A DNA stretch of 19,644 bases from positions 1-19,644 of the forward strand of contig JAERMN010000054.1 of the NCBI GenBank assembly GCA_016844625.1. Reading direction: 5' to 3'. The stretch is from Deltaproteobacteria bacterium (lineage in GTDB: Bacteria > Desulfobacterota > Binatia > UBA9968). Positions 7,368 to 14,347 of this stretch are shown piece after piece; the first letter of the stretch is position 1, and each line of letters starts with the position of its first letter. The notes below the pieces were generated by a model. That model worked only from the letters and a program-made list of their open reading frames with translations, did no database searches and was not told where the DNA came from. A program made the translations under genes and the position numbers.

Positions 7368-7931
7368 TTATCGCGCCGGCACCGGGATGACCGTGCCCTT
7401 TTCTTGGTTGTAGCGGCTGCGGTCGATCTTATCCAGGTCGTAGCTCAAAAAGCGAAACACCACGCCCGGTCCTTGCACGGCGTTGGTCGAGTGTATGTCG
7501 CCGGTAAGATAGGGCACGACAGTGCCAGGCGTGAGCTTGTCGAGCCGCTCTTTTTCCAAGGTACATTTGCCTGGCTGTGCGCCATCGTCAGTGCGTTTAT
7601 ACTTGGTGATTTCAGTGACGCCGGTGTAGCCGCCGTAGACCACCCAGCAGGGGCCGTGATCGTGGGGCGTGTTGCCGTGGCCTTGCTTGTGTACATGGCC
7701 CATTTGAATGAAGCCGAGGTCTGGGTCGCGGTAAAGCTCGCGGGACGGTTTGCCGTCGCGGATGATCTCCGCCATCCACGGGTCATCTGGTTTTGTCGAG
7801 GCAAATAGTTTCTCCATTAGCGCCTGTACTCTGAATGGCAATTGCGGATCTTTGCCGTCACCCCAAACAGCGCGGACCTCGGCGATATATCGATCAAAAC
7901 CATTTTCGGCTTGGCGTTCTTGTACGGCCAT
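7368..7931 (-). CDS. Cupin protein, cysteine/thiol dioxygenase-like
   Basis: A 187-residue single-domain cupin. The metal motif is seen in NTPHDHGPCWVVYGG (H90 and H92 from this start), with a third histidine in TGDIHST (H147). This is the spacing of cysteine dioxygenase-type thiol dioxygenases, which bind Fe(II) with three histidines and oxidise small thiols to sulfinates. The upstream helical part (residues 1-70) also suits that family. I chose the ATG at 7931 over a TTG two codons earlier because GGGGGGA (7938-7944 on the other strand) lies 6 bases before it. A TATAAA -10-like box (7955-7960, reverse strand) precedes it, with no good -35. It shares strand and neighbourhood with the ETHE1-like gene but is separated by 422 bp of repeats. 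Substrate unproven; other cupin oxygenases are possible. Confidence 0.78.
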   Translation of the reverse strand: MAVQERQAENGFDRYIAEVRAVWGDGKDPQLPFRVQALMEKLFASTKPDDPWMAEIIRDGKPSRELYRDPDLGFIQMGHVHKQGHGNTPHDHGPCWVVYGGYTGVTEITKYKRTDDGAQPGKCTLEKERLDKLTPGTVVPYLTGDIHSTNAVQGPGVVFRFLSYDLDKIDRSRYNQEKGTVIPVPAR

Positions 7932-8022
7932 ATTCAATCCCCCCGCTAATTTAATTTATAGCCATTGAATAGCATGTTCAGTGTCGGCTCGTCTAGCATG
8001 CATGAACCAATCGCTGCGTCGA

Positions 8023-8052
8023 TTGACAGTCGCTCCATGGCTCTGCTACCAC
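8023..8052 (+). promoter_or_regulatory. Possible sigma-70 promoter of the flavin reductase gene
   Basis: A perfect -35 hexamer TTGACA (8023-8028) is followed 18 bp later by a poor -10 (TACCAC, 8047-8052) preceded by TG one base away, as in an extended -10. It sits in the 140-bp divergent gap between the cupin and flavin reductase genes, at a sensible distance from the start. Confidence 0.35.
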
Positions 8053-8083
8053 ATGGAAAACTTTCGAAAGAGTGAGACAAGAC

Positions 8084-8563
8084 ATGGCGATCGAAGCGCA
8101 AGAACTCCGCCGCGTGATGGGACATTTTGCCACCGGCGTTACCGTGATTACGACCAGGGATAAGGACGGAGTGCCGCAGGGGTTGACGGCCAATGCCTTC
8201 ATGTCACTGTCGCTCGACCCGCCTTTGGCGATCATCAGCGTGGACAAAAAAGCGACTTGTTATTCCTGCTTCGAGCCGGCTAATTATTTCACGGTCAACT
8301 TCTTGAGTGAAGATCAGGAAGATATTTCACGCCGCTTCGCTACCAAGGGCGCCGACAAATTTGCCGATTTGAAGTGGCAAGTCGGCAGCAACGGCGCCGC
8401 GCTGATCGACGGCGCGCTGGGATCAGTCGAATGTAAGATCATACAATGCCACGACGGCGGCGATCACACGATCGTTGTCGGCGAGATTCTAAACGTCGCG
8501 GCAAACGGCGACCGGCCGCTGCTTTTCTTCAAAGGCAAATATCAGAGACTCTCGGCGTCTTGA
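8084..8563 (+). CDS. Flavin reductase family protein
   Basis: A 159-residue FMN-binding split-barrel protein of the HpaC/RutF/ActVB type. These small reductases use NAD(P)H to supply reduced FMN or FAD to partner enzymes such as two-component monooxygenases. Family motifs: MGHFATGVTVITT (11-23), GLTANAFMSLSLDPPL (32-47), NYFTVNFLS, GDHTIVVGEI and PLLFFKGKYQRL at the C-terminus. The ATG at 8084 is preferred to the in-frame GTG at 8072 because AAAGAG (8067-8072) would serve it at about 11 bases; the GTG would overlap that site. No partner oxygenase lies next to it. It has its own likely promoter and terminator and so looks like a single-gene unit. It might also serve cofactor supply for the UbiD system, but that is only a guess. 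Confidence 0.9.
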   Translation: MAIEAQELRRVMGHFATGVTVITTRDKDGVPQGLTANAFMSLSLDPPLAIISVDKKATCYSCFEPANYFTVNFLSEDQEDISRRFATKGADKFADLKWQVGSNGAALIDGALGSVECKIIQCHDGGDHTIVVGEILNVAANGDRPLLFFKGKYQRLSAS

Positions 8564-8579
8564 GAATTGTGAGTTTCGG

Positions 8580-8648
8580 GTTTCTCGTTTAGAGTTTCCG
8601 GTTGGGAGTGGAACTCGAAACCCGAAACTCTAAGCTCGAAACTTTTTT
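8580..8648 (+). terminator. Intrinsic terminator of the flavin reductase gene
   Basis: A 19-bp stem (8580-8598 with 8624-8642, 16 exact pairs plus one G-U) is followed at once by six T residues (8643-8648). An alternative 14-bp perfect stem, GAGTTTCGGGTTTC (8571-8584) with its complement 8617-8630, overlaps it. The T-tract lies on the + strand only, so it serves the flavin reductase and not the convergent gene, whose stop it touches. Confidence 0.6.
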
Positions 8649-9625
8649 CATGCTCCCAATGCTAACGCATTGATGCACGGCAGCCCGCTGACAAGGGTTT
8701 TAGTATTCCCGGAAGAATTTACCTGCACCACTTCGCCATCCGCGGTCGCAATCAACACGCCGTTGCCATCCGCCGCGGTGCAGATGTCCATGACACCGCC
8801 GCTCATTTTTTCACTTAAGAGTTCCCAGTTGGCGCCGTCTTGAGTTTTAAAGATCGCGGTGTTTGCTCGGCCGGCGCGCGTCCAGGTGCGCGGCCGGTCT
8901 TGAGTGATGCCGAGGTAAATGTTGCCGTTGTCATCTTCGGCAAGGGCATTGCCGTAGGTGCGATTGCCGGTCGGCGTGACTTTTTCCCAGTGGCTGCCGC
9001 GATCGGTGCTGCGCGAGACGCCTTCGCCGCAAGCGGTCACAACCAGGCCCGGGCGTGTTTTAGCCGGCAAAATTTGATGAATGTCGCAGTCGGTCAGGCC
9101 GTCGTTGCACTTGGTCCAGTTCTGGCCGTCGTCATCGCTGACCAAAATGCCGCCGACTTCGATGCCGGCATAAAGACGACCGGCTGATTTGTTTTCCTGG
9201 GTTAGCACGCGGGTGCGCGGCGCCAGATCGGGATTCGGCGGGAACGTGCCGCCGAAAGCGCCGTGACGCACGCCTTTGAGTTCTTGCCAGCCCTTGCCCG
9301 CGGAATTGACGTACAGCGCCGCCGGACGAGTGCCGACCAGGAGTTTGCCTGACAGCGCCAACAGCGCCGACATTTCCAAGCAAGGCACGTTCGGTTCGGC
9401 GCGAGTCCATTCTTTGCCGCCGTCGTTGGTGACAAACATGCCGGAGTGCTCCGTGCCGGCGAAAACTCGCTTGGGATTATCGGGATCAACCTGAATGCAG
9501 CTTATCTGCCAAAAGGTTAGGGCGCGGTCGGCTTGCTCCCAGTTCTCGCCGCGCCGCTCGAAGCGGTACCAGCCTGAATGCGTGGCGAGATGAAGCGCGT
9601 TTTTTTCGTTTCCGTTACCTGCCAT
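8648..9625 (-). CDS. BNR/Asp-box beta-propeller protein (sialidase/sortilin-like fold)
   Basis: A 325-residue protein made almost wholly of beta-propeller blades. Asp-box motifs (S/T-x-D-x-G-x-x-W) are visible as TNDGGKEW (66-73), SDDDGQNW (163-170), STDRGSHW (206-213) and the shorter TQDGANW (261-267), with a degenerate NSAGKGW (107-113). Interleaved strands such as VFAGTEHSGMF, LYAGIEVGGI and IYLGITQD have the 'value of instance' pattern of sortilin/photosystem-assembly-like propellers. The sialidase catalytic arginine triad is not evident, so an enzyme role is not claimed. There is no signal peptide, so it is probably cytoplasmic, which is unusual for this fold. The start is firm: GGAGGTG (9630-9636, reverse strand) lies 4 bases upstream of ATG. 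Function unknown. Confidence 0.85.
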   Translation of the reverse strand: MAGNGNEKNALHLATHSGWYRFERRGENWEQADRALTFWQISCIQVDPDNPKRVFAGTEHSGMFVTNDGGKEWTRAEPNVPCLEMSALLALSGKLLVGTRPAALYVNSAGKGWQELKGVRHGAFGGTFPPNPDLAPRTRVLTQENKSAGRLYAGIEVGGILVSDDDGQNWTKCNDGLTDCDIHQILPAKTRPGLVVTACGEGVSRSTDRGSHWEKVTPTGNRTYGNALAEDDNGNIYLGITQDRPRTWTRAGRANTAIFKTQDGANWELLSEKMSGGVMDICTAADGNGVLIATADGEVVQVNSSGNTKTLVSGLPCINALALGA

Positions 9626-9664
9626 GGGACACCTCCGAAATTAAAAGAAGTCGGGTTCGACTCG

Positions 9665-9787
9665 AGCAGGTTGCTGAAAAAAGCTTCGGAATGCTTCGAG
9701 AGCCTCAGCATGAACGGAAAATCGTAATCCCCGGTTTGTCCTGAGCCCCGTCGAAGGACTCCGATAGAGGCTTTTCAGCAACCTGCT
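9665..9787. mobile_element. MITE-like element with 16-bp terminal inverted repeats
   Basis: AGCAGGTTGCTGAAAA (9665-9680) and TTTTCAGCAACCTGCT (9772-9787) are perfect inverted repeats 123 bp apart end to end. The interior has a second imperfect palindrome: GCTTCGAGAGCCTCAGCATGAACGG-like on the left, and TCCTGAGCCCCGTCGAAGGA on the right. No transposase is encoded. No convincing target-site duplication is visible. The ends resemble non-autonomous elements common in environmental proteobacteria (recollection). It lies between the BNR and DUF72 genes. Confidence 0.65.
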
Positions 9788-9838
9788 AGCCGAGCGGGAG
9801 CATACGTCGGGCGCGAATCGTCCGTCAAGTAAAATGGC

Positions 9839-10660
9839 TCACCCGCTGTTCCACAAATCTTCGAATTGTTTGACCGATCCTGGCGCGAAGCCGGCGTAGT
9901 GGTTGTTGAAGAAGGCGTAAGTCTTGACGCCCTTGTTGGTGATCTTTTTCAGTTCATTGACCCACACAGTCATCTCCGGGGTTTTGTCTTCGATCAGTTT
10001 GTCCCAGCGCTTGGTTTTTGCTTCGATCGCTTTTCGGTCGCCGATGAAGCGCGCGTAGGCAAAATCGCTGGTCACGAGGTCGAGCGCCTTGGCCAAGGTG
10101 TCGATCGGCGGCATCCACGCTTGCGCCACCAGGGCAAACGCCACTCGGTGCTCGCGCAACAGTTCGAGAAAGTCCCAGCTCAGCCAGTTTTTGTTGCGGA
10201 TTTCCAAGGCGAACTTGAATTCTTTCGGCAAGCTTTGCAGGAATGGGCGCAGCCGTTTTTCAAACGGGTCGCGGGAGGGAAAGGCATTGCGATTGAAATA
10301 GGGAAACTGCAGCAGCAGCGGCCCCAACCGGTCGCCGAGCAGAGAAATATTTTTCAAGAACGTGGTGAATTCGGCTTGGCAGTCCTTGAGCACTTTTTCA
10401 TGCGTGATCGCGCCAGGGATTTTCGCCGCAAAAATAAAACCCGGCGGGGTTTTTTCTCTCCAACTGGACACCACATGAGGCGGCGGAATGCTGTAGTAGG
10501 TCGAGTCGATCTCGACGGCGGGGAACTTGCGCGCGTAGGCTTCGATGAATTGGCCCGGTTTCAGATTAGGCGGATAAAATGGACCGAGCCAGTCGCTGCT
10601 CGACCAACTCGAAGTGCCGACCAGCAGGTTCGCGGGAAAGGTCATAGGTTTTTTCACCAT
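9839..10660 (-). CDS. DUF72 domain-containing protein (YecE-like)
   Basis: A 273-residue member of the DUF72/YecE family, which adopts a TIM-barrel fold; its biochemical role is not established. The N-terminal signature LLVGTSSWSSSDWLGPFYPP is diagnostic, followed by the conserved PAVEIDSTYYSIPP, WREKTPPGFIFAAKIPGAITH, LGPLLLQFPY, KFALEIRNKNWL and YAFFNNHYAGFAPGS. That covers the whole domain, so the gene is complete. The start ATG at 10660 has AAGGAT immediately before it. A later in-frame Met (M6) is possible but lacks a ribosome binding site. It stands alone on the - strand between a MITE-like element and a repeat block. Confidence 0.92.
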   Translation of the reverse strand: MVKKPMTFPANLLVGTSSWSSSDWLGPFYPPNLKPGQFIEAYARKFPAVEIDSTYYSIPPPHVVSSWREKTPPGFIFAAKIPGAITHEKVLKDCQAEFTTFLKNISLLGDRLGPLLLQFPYFNRNAFPSRDPFEKRLRPFLQSLPKEFKFALEIRNKNWLSWDFLELLREHRVAFALVAQAWMPPIDTLAKALDLVTSDFAYARFIGDRKAIEAKTKRWDKLIEDKTPEMTVWVNELKKITNKGVKTYAFFNNHYAGFAPGSVKQFEDLWNSG

Positions 10661-10696
10661 ATCCTTGGATAGCCGTCAATAGATTCTTACCTTAGA

Positions 10697-10931
10697 AAAT
10701 CCGAAATCCGAATATCGAAAGAGGGCTCGCGGATCGAAACAAACCTCCAATATCAAATCCGAAATTCGAAGCACGAAAGCAGCCCCGCGGACCGAAACAA
10801 ACTCGCCACCAAACAAACTTAAAATCCGAAAATTCCAAAACTTCGAATCCGAATGAAACTTGTTTTGAATTTTGGGTTTTTTGATCATTTGGATTTGTTT
10901 CGAGTTTCGGATTTTGAATTTCGAGCTTTTC
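10697..10931. repeat. AATCCGAAATTCGAA-type repeat block
   Basis: Two direct copies of about 50 bp (10697-10748 and 10755-10806), roughly 80 percent alike, start 58 bp apart and share AAATCCGAAAT, CGAAAG, CGCGGA and CGAAACAAAC. A third partial copy begins at 10821. A hairpin pairs 10829-10841 with GTTTTGAATTTT (10862-10873). The region 10888-10931 (GTTTCGAGTTTCGGATTTTG) reads as the same motif in the opposite direction. Base composition is clearly more AT-rich than in neighbouring genes. Confidence 0.65.
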
Positions 10932-11020
10932 TTGGCGGTCTTTACACGAGACATTTTCTTTGCCGATTCCGTAAGCCAAATTCGGGCGAAAATTTCAAAT
11001 ATCCTTGGCTAGCACTTTCC

Positions 11021-11049
11021 TTGACTTTGCGGCATGTTGCGTCTATTTT
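11021..11049 (+). promoter_or_regulatory. Candidate sigma-70 promoter for the MerR-family gene
   Basis: TTGACT (11021-11026, five of six matches to consensus) and TATTTT (11044-11049, four of six) are 17 bp apart, the optimal spacing, about 50 bp before the start codon. The stretch is AT-rich relative to the genes around it. MerR regulators often act on elongated 19-20 bp spacers; this one is of normal length, so it need not be an autoregulated target. Confidence 0.45.
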
Positions 11050-11099
11050 TTTGGAAACAGGATTGTTTTCATTTATAACAGCAAGCTTGCCATGGTTTG

Positions 11100-11582
11100 A
11101 TGGATACTTACGACAGTAAGACGGCGAGTCAGATTGTCGGCGTGAGCCTGCGCCAGTTGCAATACTGGGACGAGCGGGACTTCATCCGGCCCTCGGTGAA
11201 GTTGGCCGAAGGGCGCGGTACGAAGCGGCTTTACTCGTTTCATGATTTAGTTTGCCTCAAGGTGGTGCAAGACCTGGCGCGCCATGGATTAACCTTGCAG
11301 AAAATTCGCCGCTGCTTAAAACCTCTCAAAGACAATGCGTCGCGCACCGAGCGGCCGGCGCAGTCCCTAAAATACTTAACCGACGGCGAGGAGCTTTTCG
11401 TTTTAACCAACGACCGGCGAAAAATTCTCGACGCCATCAAGCGGCAGTTCGTCGTCTCGCTGGGCATTGGCAGTCTCATCCGCGAACTGGATGGCCAGGT
11501 GAAACGCATCGCACTCGGCTTGGCGCGCAAGCCGGGCCGCGGATTGCGCGGGCTGGAAGAGAAGCGGAGAGGCTTGGCGTAA
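11100..11582 (+). CDS. MerR family transcriptional regulator
   Basis: A 160-residue DNA-binding protein. Residues 6-25 (SKTASQIVGVSLRQLQYWDE) form the MerR helix-turn-helix, with the wing around GTKRLYSFHDL (40-50) and the second helical pair VVQDLARHGLTLQKIRRCL (55-73). The C-terminal part (90-135: YLTDGEELFVLTNDRR and later QFVVSLGIGSLIREL) has neither the metal-binding cysteines of MerR/SoxR nor a large ligand domain, so the signal sensed is unknown. The ATG at 11100 is preferred to the TTG one codon earlier. There is no strong ribosome binding site. It is 161 bp upstream of mutS and separated from it by a hairpin repeat, so co-transcription is uncertain. Similar short MerR proteins are common in deltaproteobacteria. 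Confidence 0.85.
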   Translation: MDTYDSKTASQIVGVSLRQLQYWDERDFIRPSVKLAEGRGTKRLYSFHDLVCLKVVQDLARHGLTLQKIRRCLKPLKDNASRTERPAQSLKYLTDGEELFVLTNDRRKILDAIKRQFVVSLGIGSLIRELDGQVKRIALGLARKPGRGLRGLEEKRRGLA

Positions 11583-11615
11583 AAGTGGATCTTCTGGGTT
11601 AACCGCAGAGAAATA

Positions 11616-11688
11616 TTCACCACGAAGGACACGAAGAGCACGAAGTTTAAGATTTAGATATCCGAAACCTTCGTGCCTTCGTGGTGAA
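11616..11688. repeat. CACGAAGG-type inverted repeat, copy 2
   Basis: The left arm 11616-11636 and right arm 11669-11688 are complementary except for one extra base, giving a 20-bp hairpin with a 32-base AT-rich loop. Bases 11616-11647 are identical, in reverse complement, to 7302-7333. The arm is built of CACGAAGGACACGAAG units of about 9 bp. It lies between the MerR gene and mutS and would be in the mutS leader if transcription comes from further upstream. Confidence 0.75.
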
Positions 11689-11743
11689 ACATAAACCTGG
11701 GACGGCGCCAGATTCGCCACGAGGAAAGCTGCAGCACCAAAAA

Positions 11744-14326
11744 ATGGAAGCGACCAAAGTCACGCCGATGATGCAGCAGTACCTGCAGATCAAGGAGCGC
11801 TACCGGGACGCCATTTTATTGTTTCGTCTCGGCGATTTTTACGAAATGTTTTTCGAAGACGCTCATACGGCGTCGAGGATTCTCGATATCGCGCTCACCT
11901 CGCGCAACAAAAGCGATGACGCCTCAGTGCCGCTGTGCGGCGTGCCCCATCATGCCGTCGAGCCCTATATTCAAAAGTTAATCGACGCCGGCCACAAAGT
12001 CGCCGTGTGCGAACAGGTCGAAGACCCGGCGCTCGCAAAAGGCGTGGTCAAACGCGAAGTGGTGCGCGTGATCACGCCGGGCACGGTGACGGCGGTGGAG
12101 GCGCTCGATCAGCGCGGCAATAATTTTCTCGCCGCGGTTTTTAAGGGAGCCACAGGTTTCGGTCTGGCGCTGACCGATATCACCACCGGGGAATTTCGCT
12201 GTACCGAGATCGCCGAAGAAGCGGCGCTGCTTGACGAGCTAGGTCGAATTCGCCCCAGCGAACTCCTGCTGTCGAGCCGCGATAGTCGGCTCAGTGAACG
12301 GCTCTATAAAGAATATCCGTGGATTCATTTCAGTCGATCGCCGGACGAGGCGTTCGGCGCGTCGGCTGAGAGCCGGGTGATGCCGGAGTTCGCCGATCAA
12401 ATGAGCACTTACGCCGACGGCATTGGCGCCGCGTCGGCGATTCTTGCTTATTTGCAAGCTAACGCCAGCGATTCGCTAAAGCTTCTGCGCGATCTCGAAC
12501 CCTATGCGGTTGCCAATTATTTAGTCTTAGATGACGCGACGCGAGTAAATTTGGAATTGGTCGTCAACTATCAAGGCGACCGCAAAGGTTCGCTGCTGGC
12601 AATTCTCGACCGCACTCTTACGGCAATAGGAGCGCGCCGACTGCGCCAGTGGCTGCTATATCCGTTGCTCGACGAGCGCGCGATCGGTGCGCGTCACGAC
12701 GGTCTTGAGGAGTTGGTGCAAAACTTTTCGCGGCGCCAGGAGTTGCGGCTCGGTCTGGAAAAGATTCAAGATTTGGAACGGCTCGCCGGGCGAGCGATGG
12801 CGGGAAGCGCGTCGCCGAAAGATTTGGTCGCGATCAAAGAAACCGTTAATGGCGTCGGTGCGCTCCGGGAAACGCTTAATGGCGTCGATGCGGCCATACT
12901 CACAGGCGCGCGCGCCGACTTGGCTGATTTGCCGGAGGTGGTGAGCCTGATCGCGCGCGCTATCGTCGATGATCCACCGTTTGCGCTCAAAGACGGCGGC
13001 TTTATGCGCGCCGATTTCGATGCCGAACTCGATGAGATTCGCGCGATGAGGTCCCACGCCAAAGATTGGATCGCTCAGTTCGAAGCCGGCGAGCGGCGGC
13101 GCACCGGCATCAATTCCCTCAAAGTTCGCTACAACCGGGTGTTTGGCTACTACATCGAAGTGACCCATGCCAATCTCAAAGCGGTGCCCGACGATTACCT
13201 GCGCAAGCAGACCTTGGCCAATGGCGAGCGCTACATCACGCCGGAGCTCAAAGAATACGAAGCCAAGGTGCTCAACGCCGAAAGCTTGATCGAAAAATTA
13301 GAAATGGCCTTACTCACGCGGGTGCGCGAAGAAGTTGCGGCGCATTATCCGGCTTTGAAAAAAATGGCCAATGCGTTGGCCCTGCTCGATATCTTGGTCG
13401 CCTTGGCGGAGGTCGCCGAAGCGCACCGATTTGTTCGGCCTGAGCTTGACACTGGCGTGAGCCTGTGGATTCGCGAAGGGCGTCATCCGGTGGTCGAGAA
13501 TACCCTCGGCCACGGCGCCTTCGTCGCCAACGACTGCCGCATGGATCCGAGCGAGCAACAGATCATTTTGCTCACCGGCCCCAACATGGCCGGCAAGTCG
13601 ACTTACATGCGCCAGGTGGCGCTGATTACCATTCTTGCCCAAATGGGGAGCTTTGTGCCGGCTGCCGAGGCGCAGATCGGCATCGTCGATAGAATCTTCA
13701 CGCGCATCGGCGCCGCCGACTCGCTAGCGCGCGGCGAATCGACGTTCATGGTCGAGATGAAAGAGACCGCCAATATTTTGCACCATGCAACGGCGCGCAG
13801 TTTGATTGTGCTCGATGAAGTGGGACGGGGCACGAGCACCTTCGACGGCATCTCGATCGCCTGGGCGGTGGCCGAGGCGCTGCACGATAACGAAAGCCGG
13901 CCGCGGACATTGTTTGCGACTCACTATCACGAACTGACCGAGTTGGCGGAAACCAAAGAGCGGATTAAGAATTTCAACTTTGCCGTTAAGGAATGGCGCG
14001 GCGAGATAATTTTTCTACGCAATTTAACCGCGGGCGCGGCGAGCCACAGTTACGGCATCCACGTGGCGCGTTTGGCCGGCATGCCCGCGGGTGTGATCGA
14101 ACGGGCTAAAGAGATTCTGGCCGAGCTCGAAGGTAGTCAAGGCAACCGCGGTGAACGTTTCGGCGCCAGGAGTCAAAGCGCCCTTGAGCCGCCGCTGCAG
14201 ATGGGCCTGTTCGCCCCGGCCGATAATCGCTATCGCGATCGGTTGGCGCAGCTCGATGTCGCGCAGATGACGCCCATCGAGGCGCTGAACCTGCTTCATG
14301 AGCTTTCCGAAGCGGCCAAGAAGTGA
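11744..14326 (+). CDS. mutS: DNA mismatch repair protein MutS
   Basis: A full-length MutS of 860 residues that recognises base mismatches and small loops and recruits MutL. The mismatch-binding F-x-E motif is F32-Y33-E34 in GDFYEMFFEDA. The core and clamp domains follow (e.g. NSLKVRYNRVFGYYIEVT). The ATPase has Walker A GPNMAGKST (612-620), LARGESTFMVEM, Walker B SLIVLDEVGRGTSTFDG and the FATHYHEL loop. Near the C-terminus QMGLF (819-823) fits a beta-clamp binding motif. I chose ATG 11744 because MEATKVTPMMQQY is the usual beginning; a longer frame from GTG 11681 starts inside the repeat hairpin and adds 21 unlikely residues. GAGGAAAG (11721-11728) is the nearest ribosome binding site, somewhat distant. 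First gene of the probable mutS-amiC-glnD-xerD operon. Confidence 0.97.
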   Translation: MEATKVTPMMQQYLQIKERYRDAILLFRLGDFYEMFFEDAHTASRILDIALTSRNKSDDASVPLCGVPHHAVEPYIQKLIDAGHKVAVCEQVEDPALAKGVVKREVVRVITPGTVTAVEALDQRGNNFLAAVFKGATGFGLALTDITTGEFRCTEIAEEAALLDELGRIRPSELLLSSRDSRLSERLYKEYPWIHFSRSPDEAFGASAESRVMPEFADQMSTYADGIGAASAILAYLQANASDSLKLLRDLEPYAVANYLVLDDATRVNLELVVNYQGDRKGSLLAILDRTLTAIGARRLRQWLLYPLLDERAIGARHDGLEELVQNFSRRQELRLGLEKIQDLERLAGRAMAGSASPKDLVAIKETVNGVGALRETLNGVDAAILTGARADLADLPEVVSLIARAIVDDPPFALKDGGFMRADFDAELDEIRAMRSHAKDWIAQFEAGERRRTGINSLKVRYNRVFGYYIEVTHANLKAVPDDYLRKQTLANGERYITPELKEYEAKVLNAESLIEKLEMALLTRVREEVAAHYPALKKMANALALLDILVALAEVAEAHRFVRPELDTGVSLWIREGRHPVVENTLGHGAFVANDCRMDPSEQQIILLTGPNMAGKSTYMRQVALITILAQMGSFVPAAEAQIGIVDRIFTRIGAADSLARGESTFMVEMKETANILHHATARSLIVLDEVGRGTSTFDGISIAWAVAEALHDNESRPRTLFATHYHELTELAETKERIKNFNFAVKEWRGEIIFLRNLTAGAASHSYGIHVARLAGMPAGVIERAKEILAELEGSQGNRGERFGARSQSALEPPLQMGLFAPADNRYRDRLAQLDVAQMTPIEALNLLHELSEAAKK

Positions 14327-14347
14327 CGTACTTTTGCGAGGTGAAGA

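Larger units (their letters stand above)
10661..11099. other. Gene-free gap: repeat block and the MerR-gene promoter
   Basis: This 439-bp gap separates the divergent DUF72 and MerR genes. Roughly 10697-10931 is an AATCCGAAAT-type repeat block and 11021-11049 holds a promoter candidate. Small frames within it translate the repeat and are not credible genes. Confidence 0.65.

Noticed and set aside
9517..9711. Small - strand frame beginning MLRLSKHSEAFF
   Set aside because: It translates the MITE-like repeat and overlaps the BNR gene in another frame. Such peptides are typical artefacts of this repeat.
9866..10672. 268-residue open frame on the + strand opposite the DUF72 gene
   Set aside because: The - strand frame has the full DUF72 signature. 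The + strand product shows no motif and no ribosome binding site.
10676..11096. Small overlapping frames of 88-95 residues in the gap before the MerR gene
   Set aside because: They encode the AT-rich repeat (Phe/Ser/Arg-rich, low complexity) and have no ribosome binding sites.
11681..11743. Longer mutS start at GTG 11681
   Set aside because: The added 21 residues come from the right arm of the CACGAAGG hairpin and non-conserved sequence. The family N-terminus begins at Met 11744.
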